NCBI GenBank assembly: GCA_944390105.1
Contig: CALXOV010000010.1
Span: 1-64,000, forward strand
Reading direction: 5' to 3'
DNA from: an uncultured Succinivibrionaceae bacterium
GTDB lineage: Bacteria; Pseudomonadota; Gammaproteobacteria; Enterobacterales; Succinivibrionaceae
DNA: 64,000 nucleotides
Part shown: in pieces, positions 8,442-18,152 of the stretch
How the letters are laid out: each line of letters opens with the position of its first letter
Position numbering within the stretch: the first letter of the stretch is position 1
Made by a program: the position numbers and the translations under genes
Notes under the pieces: model-generated
What the model saw: the letters and a program-made list of their open reading frames with translations, nothing else
The model's database searches: none
What the model was told of the DNA's origin: nothing

Positions 8442-9799
8442 CTAAAAGGTCGCAAACTGCGCCACGCGGTATATTCGGCATAAAAAGCGTCTGCGTTGCC
8501 ACCTTGAGCAATAAAAGCGCGGCGCGCCATGCTTTTTACTAGGGTACTGCCGCAGCAGGCGGCAGCCGTGAAATGCTCTTGCTTGCAGTATTGAAAGGCC
8601 TGCAGGGCGTTAAAACGACCCTTATCTTTAGTACACCACACCTCTAAGGAAAAGTTCTGGGGGTAGTGTGCGGCAATGGCATTAGCTTGCGGCAGTAAAT
8701 CTAGCAGCAGTTCATCGTAGCGATCGTGAACCAGACAGAGGGCTTTAATTTGTCCGTTAATCGTGCCGGACTGGGCGGCACGCTGTAAACGCGGCAGTAT
8801 TGCCATAAGCTGAACCATCCCAGAACCTTGACACAGCCACCAGATTTTATCAGCTGACGTATACGCAAGAGGCAGTACTGTAGCACCGTAGGGGCCTTCT
8901 AGTTGTAGTGTCGCTGTTTGTGGCAGATGCTTCAGACAGTGAGCAAAATGCCCGCGTGCGCTTACATACAGGGTGAGGGTGTTCTGCCAAGTGGAGGCGA
9001 TGGTGTAGGGATGCGCGGTTTCATCGCGCTGTTGCGGGAGTTTTAACAGCACAAAGCTCCCCGGTTTTAGAAACGGCGGCTCAACCTGTAGCTCCATCTT
9101 AATATAACGCGTTCCTACATGAAGGCTTAGCAGCGGGGCACTTGCAAGCAGTGTGCTGCCGCTGCCCTTAAATAGCAAGCGCAAAGCATAGGGAATGGCG
9201 ATAAGGCTTAAGACAAGACACCACCAGCTGAGCAAATTTACATACTGATACTTTTCTGTAAGGACACAAGCATGTAAGAGTAAGCCCAAAAAGATGAGCG
9301 AGAACAATTTATGGGTTTTCTGCCATAGCCGATAGGGCAGTGACGGTACAAAAGTTAGCACTATCAGCAATGCGCTTAGATAGGTAAGATATAGTCCGCT
9401 GATTTCCGCCACTTGGCGCAGACTGAGGCCGCTGCCGGTGGCACGTTTGATGGTTGCAGTTGTCGTCTGCGGTTCAACGATAAGAGGTAGCAGAGCGCGC
9501 CCGACATCTTTGGCATAAAAGTGTAGCAATACTAAAAGAACGCAGACTAAGCCAATGATTTTATGGAAAAGGTAATACTGATCGAGCGCAATAATTTTTT
9601 GCAGCCAGCATGGTCGGCAGGCGCTTATTATTAAGCAGGCTGCCAATGCGTAGCTGATGCCCCCGCTTGCAAACTGGATTTCGCGAATGCCGCCTTTAAG
9701 CGTCGGGGGAATATCCTGCCACAACAGGCTGATAGCATACAGCAAGGTCGGTACGATAAGACAGATAAACGCAGCGCGTTTAGGTTTTATCGGTTGCAT
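8438..9799 (-). CDS. Ferric-reductase-like transmembrane flavoprotein
   Basis: A 453-residue protein with an N-terminal membrane domain and a C-terminal FAD/NAD(P) reductase. The membrane part has paired heme-ligand histidines in FHKIIGLVCVLLVLLHFY and THKLFSLIFLGLLLH. The soluble part has HPYTIAS (FAD binding), LEGPYGA, an LCQGSGMVQLMAIL nucleotide loop and a terminal EYTAWR segment. Such proteins move electrons from NAD(P)H across the membrane to ferric chelates or other acceptors. No iron-uptake gene is adjacent, so the acceptor is open. A terminator (9838-9860) separates it from the TerC-like gene upstream. Confidence 0.85.
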   Translation of the reverse strand: MQPIKPKRAAFICLIVPTLLYAISLLWQDIPPTLKGGIREIQFASGGISYALAACLIISACRPCWLQKIIALDQYYLFHKIIGLVCVLLVLLHFYAKDVGRALLPLIVEPQTTTATIKRATGSGLSLRQVAEISGLYLTYLSALLIVLTFVPSLPYRLWQKTHKLFSLIFLGLLLHACVLTEKYQYVNLLSWWCLVLSLIAIPYALRLLFKGSGSTLLASAPLLSLHVGTRYIKMELQVEPPFLKPGSFVLLKLPQQRDETAHPYTIASTWQNTLTLYVSARGHFAHCLKHLPQTATLQLEGPYGATVLPLAYTSADKIWWLCQGSGMVQLMAILPRLQRAAQSGTINGQIKALCLVHDRYDELLLDLLPQANAIAAHYPQNFSLEVWCTKDKGRFNALQAFQYCKQEHFTAAACCGSTLVKSMARRAFIAQGGNADAFYAEYTAWRSLRPFS

Positions 9800-9837
9800 G
9801 GACTACCTCCTGATGCTTTGCGCTTTACTAAAAATTA

Positions 9838-9860
9838 AGCACAGCCAGTATAGCTGTGCT
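9838..9860 (-). terminator. Intrinsic terminator after the his/TerC operon
   Basis: A perfect 8-bp inverted repeat AGCACAGC/GCTGTGCT with a 7-nt loop. On the minus strand it is followed by TAATTTTTAG, a T-rich tract. It lies 39 bp after the stop of the TerC-like gene and before the ferric-reductase-like start, so it should end the his-operon transcript. Confidence 0.7.
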
Positions 9861-9898
9861 CGTATAGTTAAGACTTAGAAAACATGCCTGCCTGTGGC

Positions 9899-11008
9899 TT
9901 ATTTTTGCAATCTCGCATCCTCAGACGCGGCTTTGCTTGGGCGTTTGTCGGGAAAGACTAGGCTTGCAGCAATGCCTAAACCTAAAATTATTGCAATGAC
10001 CGCAAGTGACGTATAGACGCTGATATCAATACCGAAGCCGAATAAATGCAGCGACGCGCCAGCGGCTAACTTAAACGCAATAAAGAATAGCAGCACAGTG
10101 ACGGCTTTTTCTAAGTGAATAAGGTACTGCCGCATGGCATCAAGTACAAAATACATTGAGCGTAATCCCAGCACTGCAAAAATCATCGCAGAATACACGA
10201 TAAGTGGCTCACGGCTGACTGCAATTACCGCAGGTACGCTGTCAAAGGCAAACATCACATCGGTGGTTTCGATGATGGCTAGACATAAAAATAGCGGGGT
10301 AGCAAACCACGGGCCATGACGCTTTAACACTAAGCCGGCATTTTCCGGTTTCTGCAACTCTGCTTGTACTTGTGTCTGTGAGATGAAAAAGCTGTGTCCA
10401 CAAAGGCGCGGGAAGACTGGAATAAAAAAGCGGACAGCTTTATAGGCAAAGTGCGAGGAGAAATCGGCATTAGCATCAGCTTCATCATCTTTTTTACGCA
10501 ACATCATTAGGCCAGAACCTGCCACTAACAGCGCAAAGATGAATTCGACAATTGGACCTAAGGCAAACAACGAGGTGCCGATCAGCACAAAAATGAGGCG
10601 GAACACAATTGCACCTAATACGCCCCAATAGAGCACGCGGTGACAATAAACGTCTGGGACTTTAAACCAGGCAAAAATTGCCATCATTACAAACAGATTG
10701 TCTACAGAGAGGGCTTGTTCAAATAAGTAACCTGCCAAAAACAAAGAGGCAACTTCACCGTTAAAGTGAAAGTTTAAGAACACCGCAAAGCCCATCGCGA
10801 TACAGATCCAAAACAGCGTCCAGCCAATGGCCTGTTTTAAGGCGATTGGTTTGTCAGAACGGTGCGCCCAAATATCAACGCAGAAAGCTACTACGGCAAG
10901 CACGCTGAAAATGACAATCGTCTCGGTCTCAAGTCCAATATGGGTATTTACTGTAGGTACAGTCGTCTCCATCAGGTCTTTTTCTCCATTTAACACTGTG
11001 GTACTCAC
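9899..11008 (-). CDS. TerC/Alx family integral membrane protein
   Basis: A 369-residue membrane protein with about nine hydrophobic segments. Family motifs are [13 protein letters not shown] (acidic pair in a transmembrane helix) and [18 protein letters not shown]. coli Alx is linked to manganese export and alkaline pH; TerC proteins have also been linked to metallation of exported enzymes. The chosen start is GTG at 11008: its GTGA overlaps the hisI stop and a GAGGAG lies 8 bp upstream within hisI. An alternative ATG at 10972 has a weaker GGAG. The overlap makes it the apparent last gene of the histidine operon, with no obvious metabolic reason. Confidence 0.85.
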   Translation of the reverse strand: MSTTVLNGEKDLMETTVPTVNTHIGLETETIVIFSVLAVVAFCVDIWAHRSDKPIALKQAIGWTLFWICIAMGFAVFLNFHFNGEVASLFLAGYLFEQALSVDNLFVMMAIFAWFKVPDVYCHRVLYWGVLGAIVFRLIFVLIGTSLFALGPIVEFIFALLVAGSGLMMLRKKDDEADANADFSSHFAYKAVRFFIPVFPRLCGHSFFISQTQVQAELQKPENAGLVLKRHGPWFATPLFLCLAIIETTDVMFAFDSVPAVIAVSREPLIVYSAMIFAVLGLRSMYFVLDAMRQYLIHLEKAVTVLLFFIAFKLAAGASLHLFGFGIDISVYTSLAVIAIILGLGIAASLVFPDKRPSKAASEDARLQK

Positions 11009-11409
11009 GCCTGCTTCTCCTCTTTGTGCTGCATCATATAACGGGCTGTCGCATCGGCAAACGGCGATGCATCAAAGCAGCTGATGGTCCCCTTGTGACA
11101 GGTTGGGCCATCGGGCAGAGCCAGCACTAGGAGCGTATCCTGATCGCAGTCAGTACACATGGCGCGTACATGCAGAAAATTGCCGCTCTCCTCACCCTTA
11201 GTCCACAGCTTTTTACGATCGCGGCTGTAGAAGGTGGCCAGGCCGGTCTCCAAGGTTTTTTCTAGGGATTCCTTATTCATATAGCCGAGCATCAGCACCT
11301 GTCCGGTCTGTACATGCTGAATGACCGCCGGAATTAGTCCGCCGCCTTTATTGAAATTAAGCTCACTTACGTCTTTAAAACCGAAGCAGAATTTACGTAC
11401 GGATGGCAA
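11005..11409 (-). CDS. hisI: Phosphoribosyl-AMP cyclohydrolase HisI, without HisE domain
   Basis: Third step of histidine synthesis: opens the purine ring of PR-AMP. Core motifs are [35 protein letters not shown], then the zinc/metal region [29 protein letters not shown]. coli HisIE continues for ~100 residues as PR-ATP pyrophosphatase (HisE); here the protein ends about 20 residues after the last Cys (134 in all). The HisE activity must be encoded elsewhere or be missing. The start is TTG at 11409, backed by GGAG 7 bp upstream; it overlaps hisF by 17 bp. The downstream TerC-like gene overlaps its stop. Confidence 0.92.
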   Translation of the reverse strand: MPSVRKFCFGFKDVSELNFNKGGGLIPAVIQHVQTGQVLMLGYMNKESLEKTLETGLATFYSRDRKKLWTKGEESGNFLHVRAMCTDCDQDTLLVLALPDGPTCHKGTISCFDASPFADATARYMMQHKEEKQA

Positions 11410-12166
11410 TTCCTTTCTCCTTTAAGTACTGTTTTAATGCCGGGATGGCAATCAGCTGCTTATGAAACACGGATGCAGCAAGCGCACCATCGGCGTCGGC
11501 TTGCGTAAAGGCATCATAAAAATGCTCCATTGCTCCGGCACCACCGGAGGCAATTAGCGGTACCTGACAAATTTCACGCACCGCCTTTAACTGTGTTAAG
11601 TCATAGCCGTTTTTCATGCCGTCCTGATTCATCATATTAAGCACAATCTCACCAGCTCCACGATGTTGCACTTCTTGCACCCAAGCTAAAGTCTGCCACT
11701 TAGTGGTAATGGTGCTTTGCTCACTTCCGGTAAATTGCTTGACCTGATAGGTATTGCTTACCGCATCGAAATAACTATCAATACCTACTACCACGCACTG
11801 TACACCGAAGCGATCGGCCAGGCGCGTAATTAAGGTCGGATCGGACAGAGCCGGAGAATTAATCGAAATTTTATCAGCGCCGAAGGCCAAAATTTCCTGA
11901 GCATCCTCGACGCTCTTAATACCGCCGGCTACCGCAAAGGGAATATTAATGACGGCAGCGACCTTGGATATCCATGAACGATCGACACGCCGGCCTTCGG
12001 CCGAGGCGGTAATATCATAGAACACTAGCTCATCAGCGCCTTCTGCCGCATAACGCGCAGCTAAAGCCACGATATCGCCCATGATTTCGTGATGTTTAAA
12101 CTGCACTCCTTTAACGACAAGCCCGTCGCGTACGTCCAAGCAGGGGATTATGCGTTTTGCCAGCAT
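11393..12166 (-). CDS. hisF: Imidazole glycerol phosphate synthase, cyclase subunit HisF
   Basis: A 257-residue TIM barrel that, with HisH, converts PRFAR plus ammonia into IGP and [16 protein letters not shown] carries the catalytic Asp11; VVVGIDSYF carries the second catalytic Asp (Asp130 in the family). Phosphate loops AVAGGIKS and [11 protein letters not shown] are present. Overlaps hisA by 19 bp and hisI by 17 bp, indicating tight coupling. Confidence 0.97.
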   Translation of the reverse strand: MLAKRIIPCLDVRDGLVVKGVQFKHHEIMGDIVALAARYAAEGADELVFYDITASAEGRRVDRSWISKVAAVINIPFAVAGGIKSVEDAQEILAFGADKISINSPALSDPTLITRLADRFGVQCVVVGIDSYFDAVSNTYQVKQFTGSEQSTITTKWQTLAWVQEVQHRGAGEIVLNMMNQDGMKNGYDLTQLKAVREICQVPLIASGGAGAMEHFYDAFTQADADGALAASVFHKQLIAIPALKQYLKEKGIAIRT

Positions 12167-12882
12167 GCCAATGCCTCCTGTAAACTAAAGCGTCCTTCAA
12201 GGAGCGCCCGCCCTAACACTGCCGACGGTACCTTAGCTTGGCGCAGCGCGCGTAAATCATCAAGTGAGGAAATTCCGCCAGATGCAATGACATCCAGCTG
12301 CGGATATTCCTGCATCAGCGCGGCGTACATGGCAGTATTGGGTCCCTGCAACATGCCGTCTTTGCTGATATCGGTAATCAGCACATGTAGCAGCCCTGCT
12401 GGCACAAAGATCTGCAGGAGGTCATGCAGGTTTTGAGATGACTGTTCTTGCCATCCCTGCACTGCCGCATATGGAGTTCCGTTTACGATATTAACGTCAA
12501 GGGCCAGCGTAATATGCTCTGCGCCGTATTTGCGCAAAAGCAGCAGACCAAAAGCCGGATCTTTAATGGCCGCAGAGCCTACTACTGCGCGGCTGATGCC
12601 AAGGTTCAGCAGTGCTTGAACATCATCTTCCGTACGGATGCCGCCGCCTACTTGTAGCGGCAGGGTACAGTGCAATGCCAATTTTTTAAGCAGCGTCAGC
12701 TGACGGCGCGCCGGGTTTTTTGCACCGTCCAAATCTACAATATGCAAGAGCTGCGCGCCGGCGGCCGCGGCCGCGGCAATACGCTCAGCCGGGTCAAAAG
12801 CAAATTCAGTTTTTTTTGCAAAGTCACCTTGCTTGAGGCGAACTACTTTGCCGTTGATTAAATCAATTGCCGGAATCAGCAT
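12148..12882 (-). CDS. hisA: ProFAR isomerase HisA
   Basis: A 244-residue TIM barrel catalysing the Amadori rearrangement of ProFAR to [24 protein letters not shown] contains catalytic Asp (AID), TLALDVN the second catalytic Asp, and [13 protein letters not shown] and [11 protein letters not shown] the phosphate loops. It starts 11 bp after the hisH stop and overlaps hisF. Family-typical length. Confidence 0.97.
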   Translation of the reverse strand: MLIPAIDLINGKVVRLKQGDFAKKTEFAFDPAERIAAAAAAGAQLLHIVDLDGAKNPARRQLTLLKKLALHCTLPLQVGGGIRTEDDVQALLNLGISRAVVGSAAIKDPAFGLLLLRKYGAEHITLALDVNIVNGTPYAAVQGWQEQSSQNLHDLLQIFVPAGLLHVLITDISKDGMLQGPNTAMYAALMQEYPQLDVIASGGISSLDDLRALRQAKVPSAVLGRALLEGRFSLQEALACWQNA

Positions 12883-12893
12883 GGCAGCTTTCC

Positions 12894-13499
12894 TTATAAC
12901 TCAATGAAATTCTGTAGCAGACGGCTGCCGACGGCGCCGGATTTTTCCGGATGGAACTGTACGCCCATAAAGTTGTCGCGAGCAATCGCGGCAGAAAAAC
13001 TCTGTCCGTACTCACTGCGGCCGATGGTGAAATCGTTAAGCGGCAGACAGTAAGAGTGTACGAAATAAAAATAACTATCCTGCGCAATGTCGCGGAACAG
13101 CGGATGATCTGTATGGCGTACTGTGTTCCAGCCCATATGCGGCAGGCGCAATCCTTGGCTGTTAATTTTCTGCACGTGCCCAGGAACTATGCCTAAAGTT
13201 TTAATTTCATTGAAATCAGCTTTAAGAGGAACTTCGTCAGAGGTCTGAGCCTGCACCTGCATGCCAAGGCAGATCCCAAGTAACGGCTTGGTGCTATTAA
13301 CAATGAAATCCTGCAGCTTAAAGTGCTCAATGCCGTGCATCACGGCCTGTGCGGTTCCTACGCCTGGTAAAATCAGCTTGTCGGCGTGCTGAAGTTCTGC
13401 AGCGTCGCTGCTGACGATGACCTCAGCTTGCAGACGCTGCAGCGCCTGCAACACCGAATTTAAATTGCAGGCCTTAGTATCAATTACTCCAATGCGCAT
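12894..13499 (-). CDS. hisH: Imidazole glycerol phosphate synthase, glutaminase subunit HisH
   Basis: A 201-residue class I glutamine amidotransferase that feeds ammonia to HisF. The catalytic Cys is in LLGICLGMQ, and His/Glu in GVQFHPEKSG; ILPGVGTA forms the oxyanion loop. The start is set at ATG 13499 (MRIGVIDTKACN) because GGAG lies about 7 bp upstream and the protein matches family length; a longer frame reaches 13553 but lies within hisB. Confidence 0.95.
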   Translation of the reverse strand: MRIGVIDTKACNLNSVLQALQRLQAEVIVSSDAAELQHADKLILPGVGTAQAVMHGIEHFKLQDFIVNSTKPLLGICLGMQVQAQTSDEVPLKADFNEIKTLGIVPGHVQKINSQGLRLPHMGWNTVRHTDHPLFRDIAQDSYFYFVHSYCLPLNDFTIGRSEYGQSFSAAIARDNFMGVQFHPEKSGAVGSRLLQNFIEL

Positions 13500-13521
13500 A
13501 GCTATCTCCGTAAGCCCAAAT

Positions 13522-14658
13522 TTACAGGCTGCCTTTAGAGGACGGCAGTTCACTGCCGCTTACCGCAATGGCACGGCGTAGGGCGCGGCCAAAGGCCTTA
13601 AATAAGGCTTCAATCTGATGATGGCAGTTGCCGGCGCTTACCTCAAGGTGTAGTGTAAGTCCCATGGCACAGGCTAAGGAATAGAAAAAATGCTCCGTCA
13701 TCTGCACAGGGAAGTCGCCGACCATGCCATCTGTAAGTTCACCTTTAAAATTCAGCACGCAGTATGGGCGTCCAGAGATATCAAGGGCTACCTTAGTAGT
13801 GTCCTGCGGATCGTCATTAATGCTATCGGCAAAAACTGCAGCATAGACCTCATCCATTGGCAGCACAAAACCGAAACGTCCAATGCCACGCTTGTCTAAA
13901 AGCGCCTGCTTAAGAGCCTGGCCTAGTACAATACCGGTATCTTCAATGGTGTGATGCGCATCAACGTGCAGATCGCCTTGAGCTTCCACCTTTAAGGAAA
14001 AGCCGCCGTGGGTAGCAATCTGATCGAGCATATGGTCAAAAAAGCCGATGCCGGTGGCAAAATAATTATCACCGCTGTGATCTAGATCGACGCTGACTTT
14101 AATCGAAGTCTCACGGGTAGTACGCTCCAGTGAACACACGCGCTCACGTCTTGTAAGAGTAGATGCAATCTCACTCCAAGAGAGGCCGTCATTGATGCCG
14201 TGCTGCGAATTGTCATCGCGCAATTTAAGTGCGCGAATCCCCATGTTAGCTCCCATCGCAAGGTCAGTATCGCGATCACCGATAAAACATGAGGCGCTTC
14301 GATCCCAATTCGGATCTTTTAGATAGGCCATAACGAGTCCGAGCTTGGGCTTGCGGCAGTCGCAATTATCCTCGGGAAGGTGCGGGCATAGCAGAACTTC
14401 CTCAAAATCAATTCCCTGTGAGTGCAGCAGTTCTAAAATGAACTCATGGGCAGGGGTAAAAGTGTTAAGCGGAAAAGTAGCTCTCCCTAAACCGTCTTGA
14501 TTGCTTACCATGACGAAGCTGTAGCCAGCTTGCTTTAAGGTAAGCAACGCTGGGATAACGCCTGGGACAAAACGCACTTTGCTGAGGCTATCTACCTGAA
14601 AGTCTTGCGGCTCACTTACAAGCGTGCCGTCTCTATCAATAAATAAGTATTTTTTCAT
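13522..14658 (-). CDS. hisB: Bifunctional histidinol-phosphatase / IGP dehydratase HisB
   Basis: A 378-residue fusion, as in enterobacteria. Residues 1-165 are the HAD phosphatase: FIDRDGTL (nucleophile Asp8, Asp10), MVSNQDG, and the zinc loop CPHLPEDNCDC. The rest is IGP dehydratase, with DHSGDNYFATGIGFFDHML, the manganese motifs DAHHTIEDTG and GNCHHQIEALFKAFGRALR, and the terminal LPSSKGSL. Compared with E. coli, about 15 extra residues sit after the PMDEVYAA strand (VFADSINDDPQDTTK). A 65-bp gap separates it from hisC. Confidence 0.96.
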   Translation of the reverse strand: MKKYLFIDRDGTLVSEPQDFQVDSLSKVRFVPGVIPALLTLKQAGYSFVMVSNQDGLGRATFPLNTFTPAHEFILELLHSQGIDFEEVLLCPHLPEDNCDCRKPKLGLVMAYLKDPNWDRSASCFIGDRDTDLAMGANMGIRALKLRDDNSQHGINDGLSWSEIASTLTRRERVCSLERTTRETSIKVSVDLDHSGDNYFATGIGFFDHMLDQIATHGGFSLKVEAQGDLHVDAHHTIEDTGIVLGQALKQALLDKRGIGRFGFVLPMDEVYAAVFADSINDDPQDTTKVALDISGRPYCVLNFKGELTDGMVGDFPVQMTEHFFYSLACAMGLTLHLEVSAGNCHHQIEALFKAFGRALRRAIAVSGSELPSSKGSL

Positions 14659-14723
14659 GCCGTTTAAATAAGCTACGCAGGCTGGGGCAGCTCACATCTG
14701 CGCCTTAGTCTCTTGATTGTGCA

Positions 14724-15788
14724 TTAAGCCAGCGTCGTTAACACCCGCATGACTTCATCTAATTCCTCAGCACTACCAATGGTAATGCGGATACAATTCT
14801 CAAGTCCCGGCTTGTCCTCAAAGGAGCGCAGGATAATGCCGCGCTGCACCATCTCGGCAAATACCTTAGGTCCATCTTTAAAGCGTACTAAGAGGAAATT
14901 GGCCTCTGAAGGAAAAATCTCTGCAACACACGATAGGGTCTGCAGATGGCCGCGCAACTCCTCGCGGCGCTTGACGATTTCCTTAACGCGCTCCTGCATC
15001 AGTTCAATGCCGCCGCGCGCTAAAGCCTGTTTAGCAATTTGCGCTACCGGATCGGGGACAGGATATGGATTAATCACCTTTAACAGATACGCAATGATCT
15101 CGGGGCGTGCAAAGGTAAAGCCGCAGCGAATACCGGCTAACGCAAAGGCCTTGGACAGAGTATGCAGTACCACTAAATTTGGATAGTCCTTAATGAGCTG
15201 TACGCAACTGTGTTCTGGGGCAAACTCAATATATGCCTCATCCATCACAATTAAGGTTTCAGGTAAGGCGGAAAGGAGCTTTACAAGCTCTTCGCGCGGG
15301 AACAAGGTACCTAAAGGATTAGCTGGGCTATCAATGAACACAGCTTTGATCTTAAAGTCAGCTGCTTGCACCGCCTGTACAATGGATTCAGCCTGCAGCG
15401 TAAAGCTGTCCCCACGCAGGACCTTCAGCACGCGGGCATCATTGGCTTGCGCGAAAATAGCATACACGCCGTAAGTAGGTGGAGCAATTGCAATGCCTTC
15501 ACCTGCCTCACAGAAAGTGCGGATGATAAGTTCAATTGCCTCATCTGAACCGCGCGAAATCAGAACGTTTTCAGGACGTAGACCCACATAATCAGCCGCC
15601 GAGACCTGCAGTTCAAAAGGTTGGCAGTCTGGGTAGCGGTTGAGCGTGGTTGAGTTGAAAAAATAGAGCTGACTCTTGTGATACTCATTGGCATTTAAAA
15701 AAGTATGCCCATGCCCGCCAATACGCCGTGCTGACTGATAAGGGGTTAAATCGCGCAAATGCGCTTTGGCAAGTTTATTAAAATCCAT
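14724..15788 (-). CDS. hisC: Histidinol-phosphate aminotransferase HisC
   Basis: A 354-residue fold-type I PLP enzyme converting imidazole acetol phosphate to histidinol phosphate. The PLP lysine is Lys213 in LHTLSKAFALAGIRCGF; LISRGSDEAIELIIRTF, DSPANPLGTLF and VMDEAYIEF are the cofactor-binding segments. NEYHKSQLYFFNST is the substrate region. Starts 18 bp after hisD. Confidence 0.96.
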   Translation of the reverse strand: MDFNKLAKAHLRDLTPYQSARRIGGHGHTFLNANEYHKSQLYFFNSTTLNRYPDCQPFELQVSAADYVGLRPENVLISRGSDEAIELIIRTFCEAGEGIAIAPPTYGVYAIFAQANDARVLKVLRGDSFTLQAESIVQAVQAADFKIKAVFIDSPANPLGTLFPREELVKLLSALPETLIVMDEAYIEFAPEHSCVQLIKDYPNLVVLHTLSKAFALAGIRCGFTFARPEIIAYLLKVINPYPVPDPVAQIAKQALARGGIELMQERVKEIVKRREELRGHLQTLSCVAEIFPSEANFLLVRFKDGPKVFAEMVQRGIILRSFEDKPGLENCIRITIGSAEELDEVMRVLTTLA

Positions 15789-15806
15789 CGTTTCTCCTCC
15801 TTTTCC

Positions 15807-17102
15807 TTAGGCTTTACGCGCCTGCGTTTCTGCGCGGATGGCAGCGGCAAAACGGTGCGCCTCTAGCTCTTCGGCGGCAGCAAGTGCCGTAACCGTAGGA
15901 GCGATTTTGGCGATACCGCTGCGGGTGGCACTTTGTACCGTATAACGGCGGCGATAATCATCAGTACCTAAGGCCGAGCAGGTCTTGGCATAACCGTAGG
16001 TCGGCAGGGTGTGATTGGTGCCTGAGGCATAATCGCCCAAGGATTCCGGAGTATAGGCGCCAAGAAAGATTGATCCAGCATTATGCAACTTAGGCAGTAG
16101 TTTACGCGGAGCCTTAGTTTGCACAATTAAGTGCTCTGGCGCATAACGTTGTGCAATTGCAGCGCATTCATCCAAATTCTGACATAAAATCGCGGTGCTC
16201 TTGGCTAGGGCTTGAGCCGCAATTTCACGGCGCGGCAGCTTGGCTAATTCAGCTTCAGTGTATTGCAAAGCATTATCAATAAGTTCTTTACTGTCGGAAA
16301 GCAAAATAACCTGCGAATCCGGACCATGTTCAGCCTGCGATAGCAAGTCGGCAGCAACAAAGAGCGGATTGGCATGCTTATCAGCAATGACCAACACTTC
16401 AGACGGTCCTGCCGGCATATCGATCGCCGCGCCCTGTGGATCATCACTTACTAGGCGCTTGGCCATTGTCACATACTGATTGCCCGGACCGAAAATCTTT
16501 AAAACTTTAGGCACGCTTGCAGTACCAAAAGCCATTGCACCTATGGCTTGGGCCCCGCCTAAATTGAAGATGCGCTGTACGCCGGCCAAATGTGCGGCAT
16601 AAATAATTGCCGGATTAATCGGCGGCGGCGAACATAAAATCACCTCGCGGCAGCCTGCGATCTTAGCTGGCACTGCCAGCATTAGAGCGGTGGAAATTAA
16701 CGGAGCCGACCCCCCTGGGACATAGAGGCCAACGCTTTCAATGGCGTGGGTGTGGGTTTCGCACACAATGCCCGGGAAGGTCTCAAGTTTAACGTGTACC
16801 GGTTGCTGCGCTTCGTGAAAGGCCTTGATATTAGCATAGGCCTGTTTAATGGCAGCCTTTAATTCCTGTTTAACGCTGCGGCAGGCCGCTTTAATTTCTG
16901 CGGCGGAGAGTTCTAAATTTTCCCCGGTGTATTTATCAAGAGAACGCGAATATTCGCGCAGCGCCGCATCGCCTTCTTGCTTGATGCGCGTCAGCATAGT
17001 GCTGACCGTCTGACGTATCTGCGCCCCGCTTGACTGCGCCGGACGGGTTAACGCAGCTGTACGCTCGGCCTCAGTTAAATCCTGCCAATTTTTAAGTTCC
17101 AT
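15807..17102 (-). CDS. hisD: Histidinol dehydrogenase HisD
   Basis: A 431-residue zinc enzyme performing the last two oxidations to histidine. Signature segments are VGLYVPGGSAPLISTALML, the IFGPGNQYVTMAKRLV loop, IDMPAGPSEVLVIAD, LLSQAEHGPDSQVILL (catalytic and zinc His), RYAPEHLIVQT and SGTNHTLPTYGYAKT. AGGAG lies 6 bp upstream of the ATG. It is 14 bp downstream of hisG. Confidence 0.97.
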   Translation of the reverse strand: MELKNWQDLTEAERTAALTRPAQSSGAQIRQTVSTMLTRIKQEGDAALREYSRSLDKYTGENLELSAAEIKAACRSVKQELKAAIKQAYANIKAFHEAQQPVHVKLETFPGIVCETHTHAIESVGLYVPGGSAPLISTALMLAVPAKIAGCREVILCSPPPINPAIIYAAHLAGVQRIFNLGGAQAIGAMAFGTASVPKVLKIFGPGNQYVTMAKRLVSDDPQGAAIDMPAGPSEVLVIADKHANPLFVAADLLSQAEHGPDSQVILLSDSKELIDNALQYTEAELAKLPRREIAAQALAKSTAILCQNLDECAAIAQRYAPEHLIVQTKAPRKLLPKLHNAGSIFLGAYTPESLGDYASGTNHTLPTYGYAKTCSALGTDDYRRRYTVQSATRSGIAKIAPTVTALAAAEELEAHRFAAAIRAETQARKA

Positions 17103-17116
17103 AATGAACTCCTACC

Positions 17117-18031
17117 TTAATCCAGCATTTTTTCAATCGGCACTACCAGAATTGAGCTGGCGCCTAAAGCCTTGAGTTGCTCCATGGTTTCCCAGAACAG
17201 CTTTTCACGCGATACCACATGCAGCGCCACGCGATCGCTTTCGCCTTCAAGCTCAATGATAGACGGATTTTCTGCACCGGGCAGAATGGCGCGGATCTCC
17301 GCAAGCTTAGACTTGGGAGCATTCATCATGATGTACTTGCTTTCGCGCGCGGCCATGACGCCTTTAATGCGCGGTAGTAACAGATCGACGATGCTTTGCT
17401 TTTCAGGATACAAAGGCTCATCGCGACAGATCAGCACTGCCTTGGAGGTAAAGATAGTCTCCACTTCCCTCAGACCGTTGGCATGCAAAGTTGCCCCGGT
17501 ACACACTAAATCGCAGATGGCATCAGCCAGGCCTGCGCGCGGTGCTACCTCTACGCTACCAGTGAGCAGCACCGGCTTGAAGGCGATACCCTGTTCGCTT
17601 AATTTGCGCTTTAATAAGAAAGGATATGTAGTAGCAATCTTCAGACCGCTAAGATCCTGCAGTCCGTGCCATTGCTGTTCGTTGGGAATCGCTACTGCCA
17701 AGCGGCAGTCACCGTAATTTAATTGCATTAAGGTGCGATAACCGGTTGGCAGGCCATCAACGGCGCGTTGCATAGTGGTTTCTTCAAGCACATTTTCACC
17801 GACAATTCCGAGATCCACCACATGATCCATCACCAGCCCCGGAATATCATCATCGCGCACGCGCAAAATATCTATTGGCAGATTCTCAGCATGTGCCAGC
17901 AGATGGTCGCGGCTTTCAGTGATCTTAATGCCGCAGTTTTTAAACAGGGCCTCAGTGTCATCGGTAAGTCTGCCGGATTTCTGAATGGCAATACGCAGCC
18001 GTTTTTTGCTGCTATCTTTTTCAATACACAT
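17117..18031 (-). CDS. hisG: ATP phosphoribosyltransferase HisG (long form)
   Basis: First enzyme of histidine synthesis, 304 residues, the long form with a C-terminal ACT-like domain for feedback inhibition by histidine. Motifs: [14 protein letters not shown], the [14 protein letters not shown] strand, [13 protein letters not shown], and the phosphoribosyl-binding [16 protein letters not shown]. The 121-bp upstream region contains no open frame with a His-codon run, so no enteric-type leader attenuator is visible. A TACAAT at 18110-18115 (minus) could be a -10 box without a good -35; a 6-bp palindrome TTGCGC/GCGCAA lies at 18130-18149. Confidence 0.97.
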   Translation of the reverse strand: MCIEKDSSKKRLRIAIQKSGRLTDDTEALFKNCGIKITESRDHLLAHAENLPIDILRVRDDDIPGLVMDHVVDLGIVGENVLEETTMQRAVDGLPTGYRTLMQLNYGDCRLAVAIPNEQQWHGLQDLSGLKIATTYPFLLKRKLSEQGIAFKPVLLTGSVEVAPRAGLADAICDLVCTGATLHANGLREVETIFTSKAVLICRDEPLYPEKQSIVDLLLPRIKGVMAARESKYIMMNAPKSKLAEIRAILPGAENPSIIELEGESDRVALHVVSREKLFWETMEQLKALGASSILVVPIEKMLD

Positions 18032-18152
18032 GCTGTTACTCTTTAACTTGCTAAATTAAATGTATATCCGCAAAGCCACAGCAGTTTGTCTGCCGCTCTT
18101 GCGCCCTTAATTGTACATGATCTGTGATGTTGCGCCCAAAATAGCGCAAAAT

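Noticed and set aside
13500..13553. Longer HisH N-terminus
   Set aside because: Lies within hisB; ATG 13499 has a good ribosome site and gives the family N-terminus.
18032..18152. hisL leader peptide
   Set aside because: No frame with consecutive His codons upstream of hisG on the minus strand.
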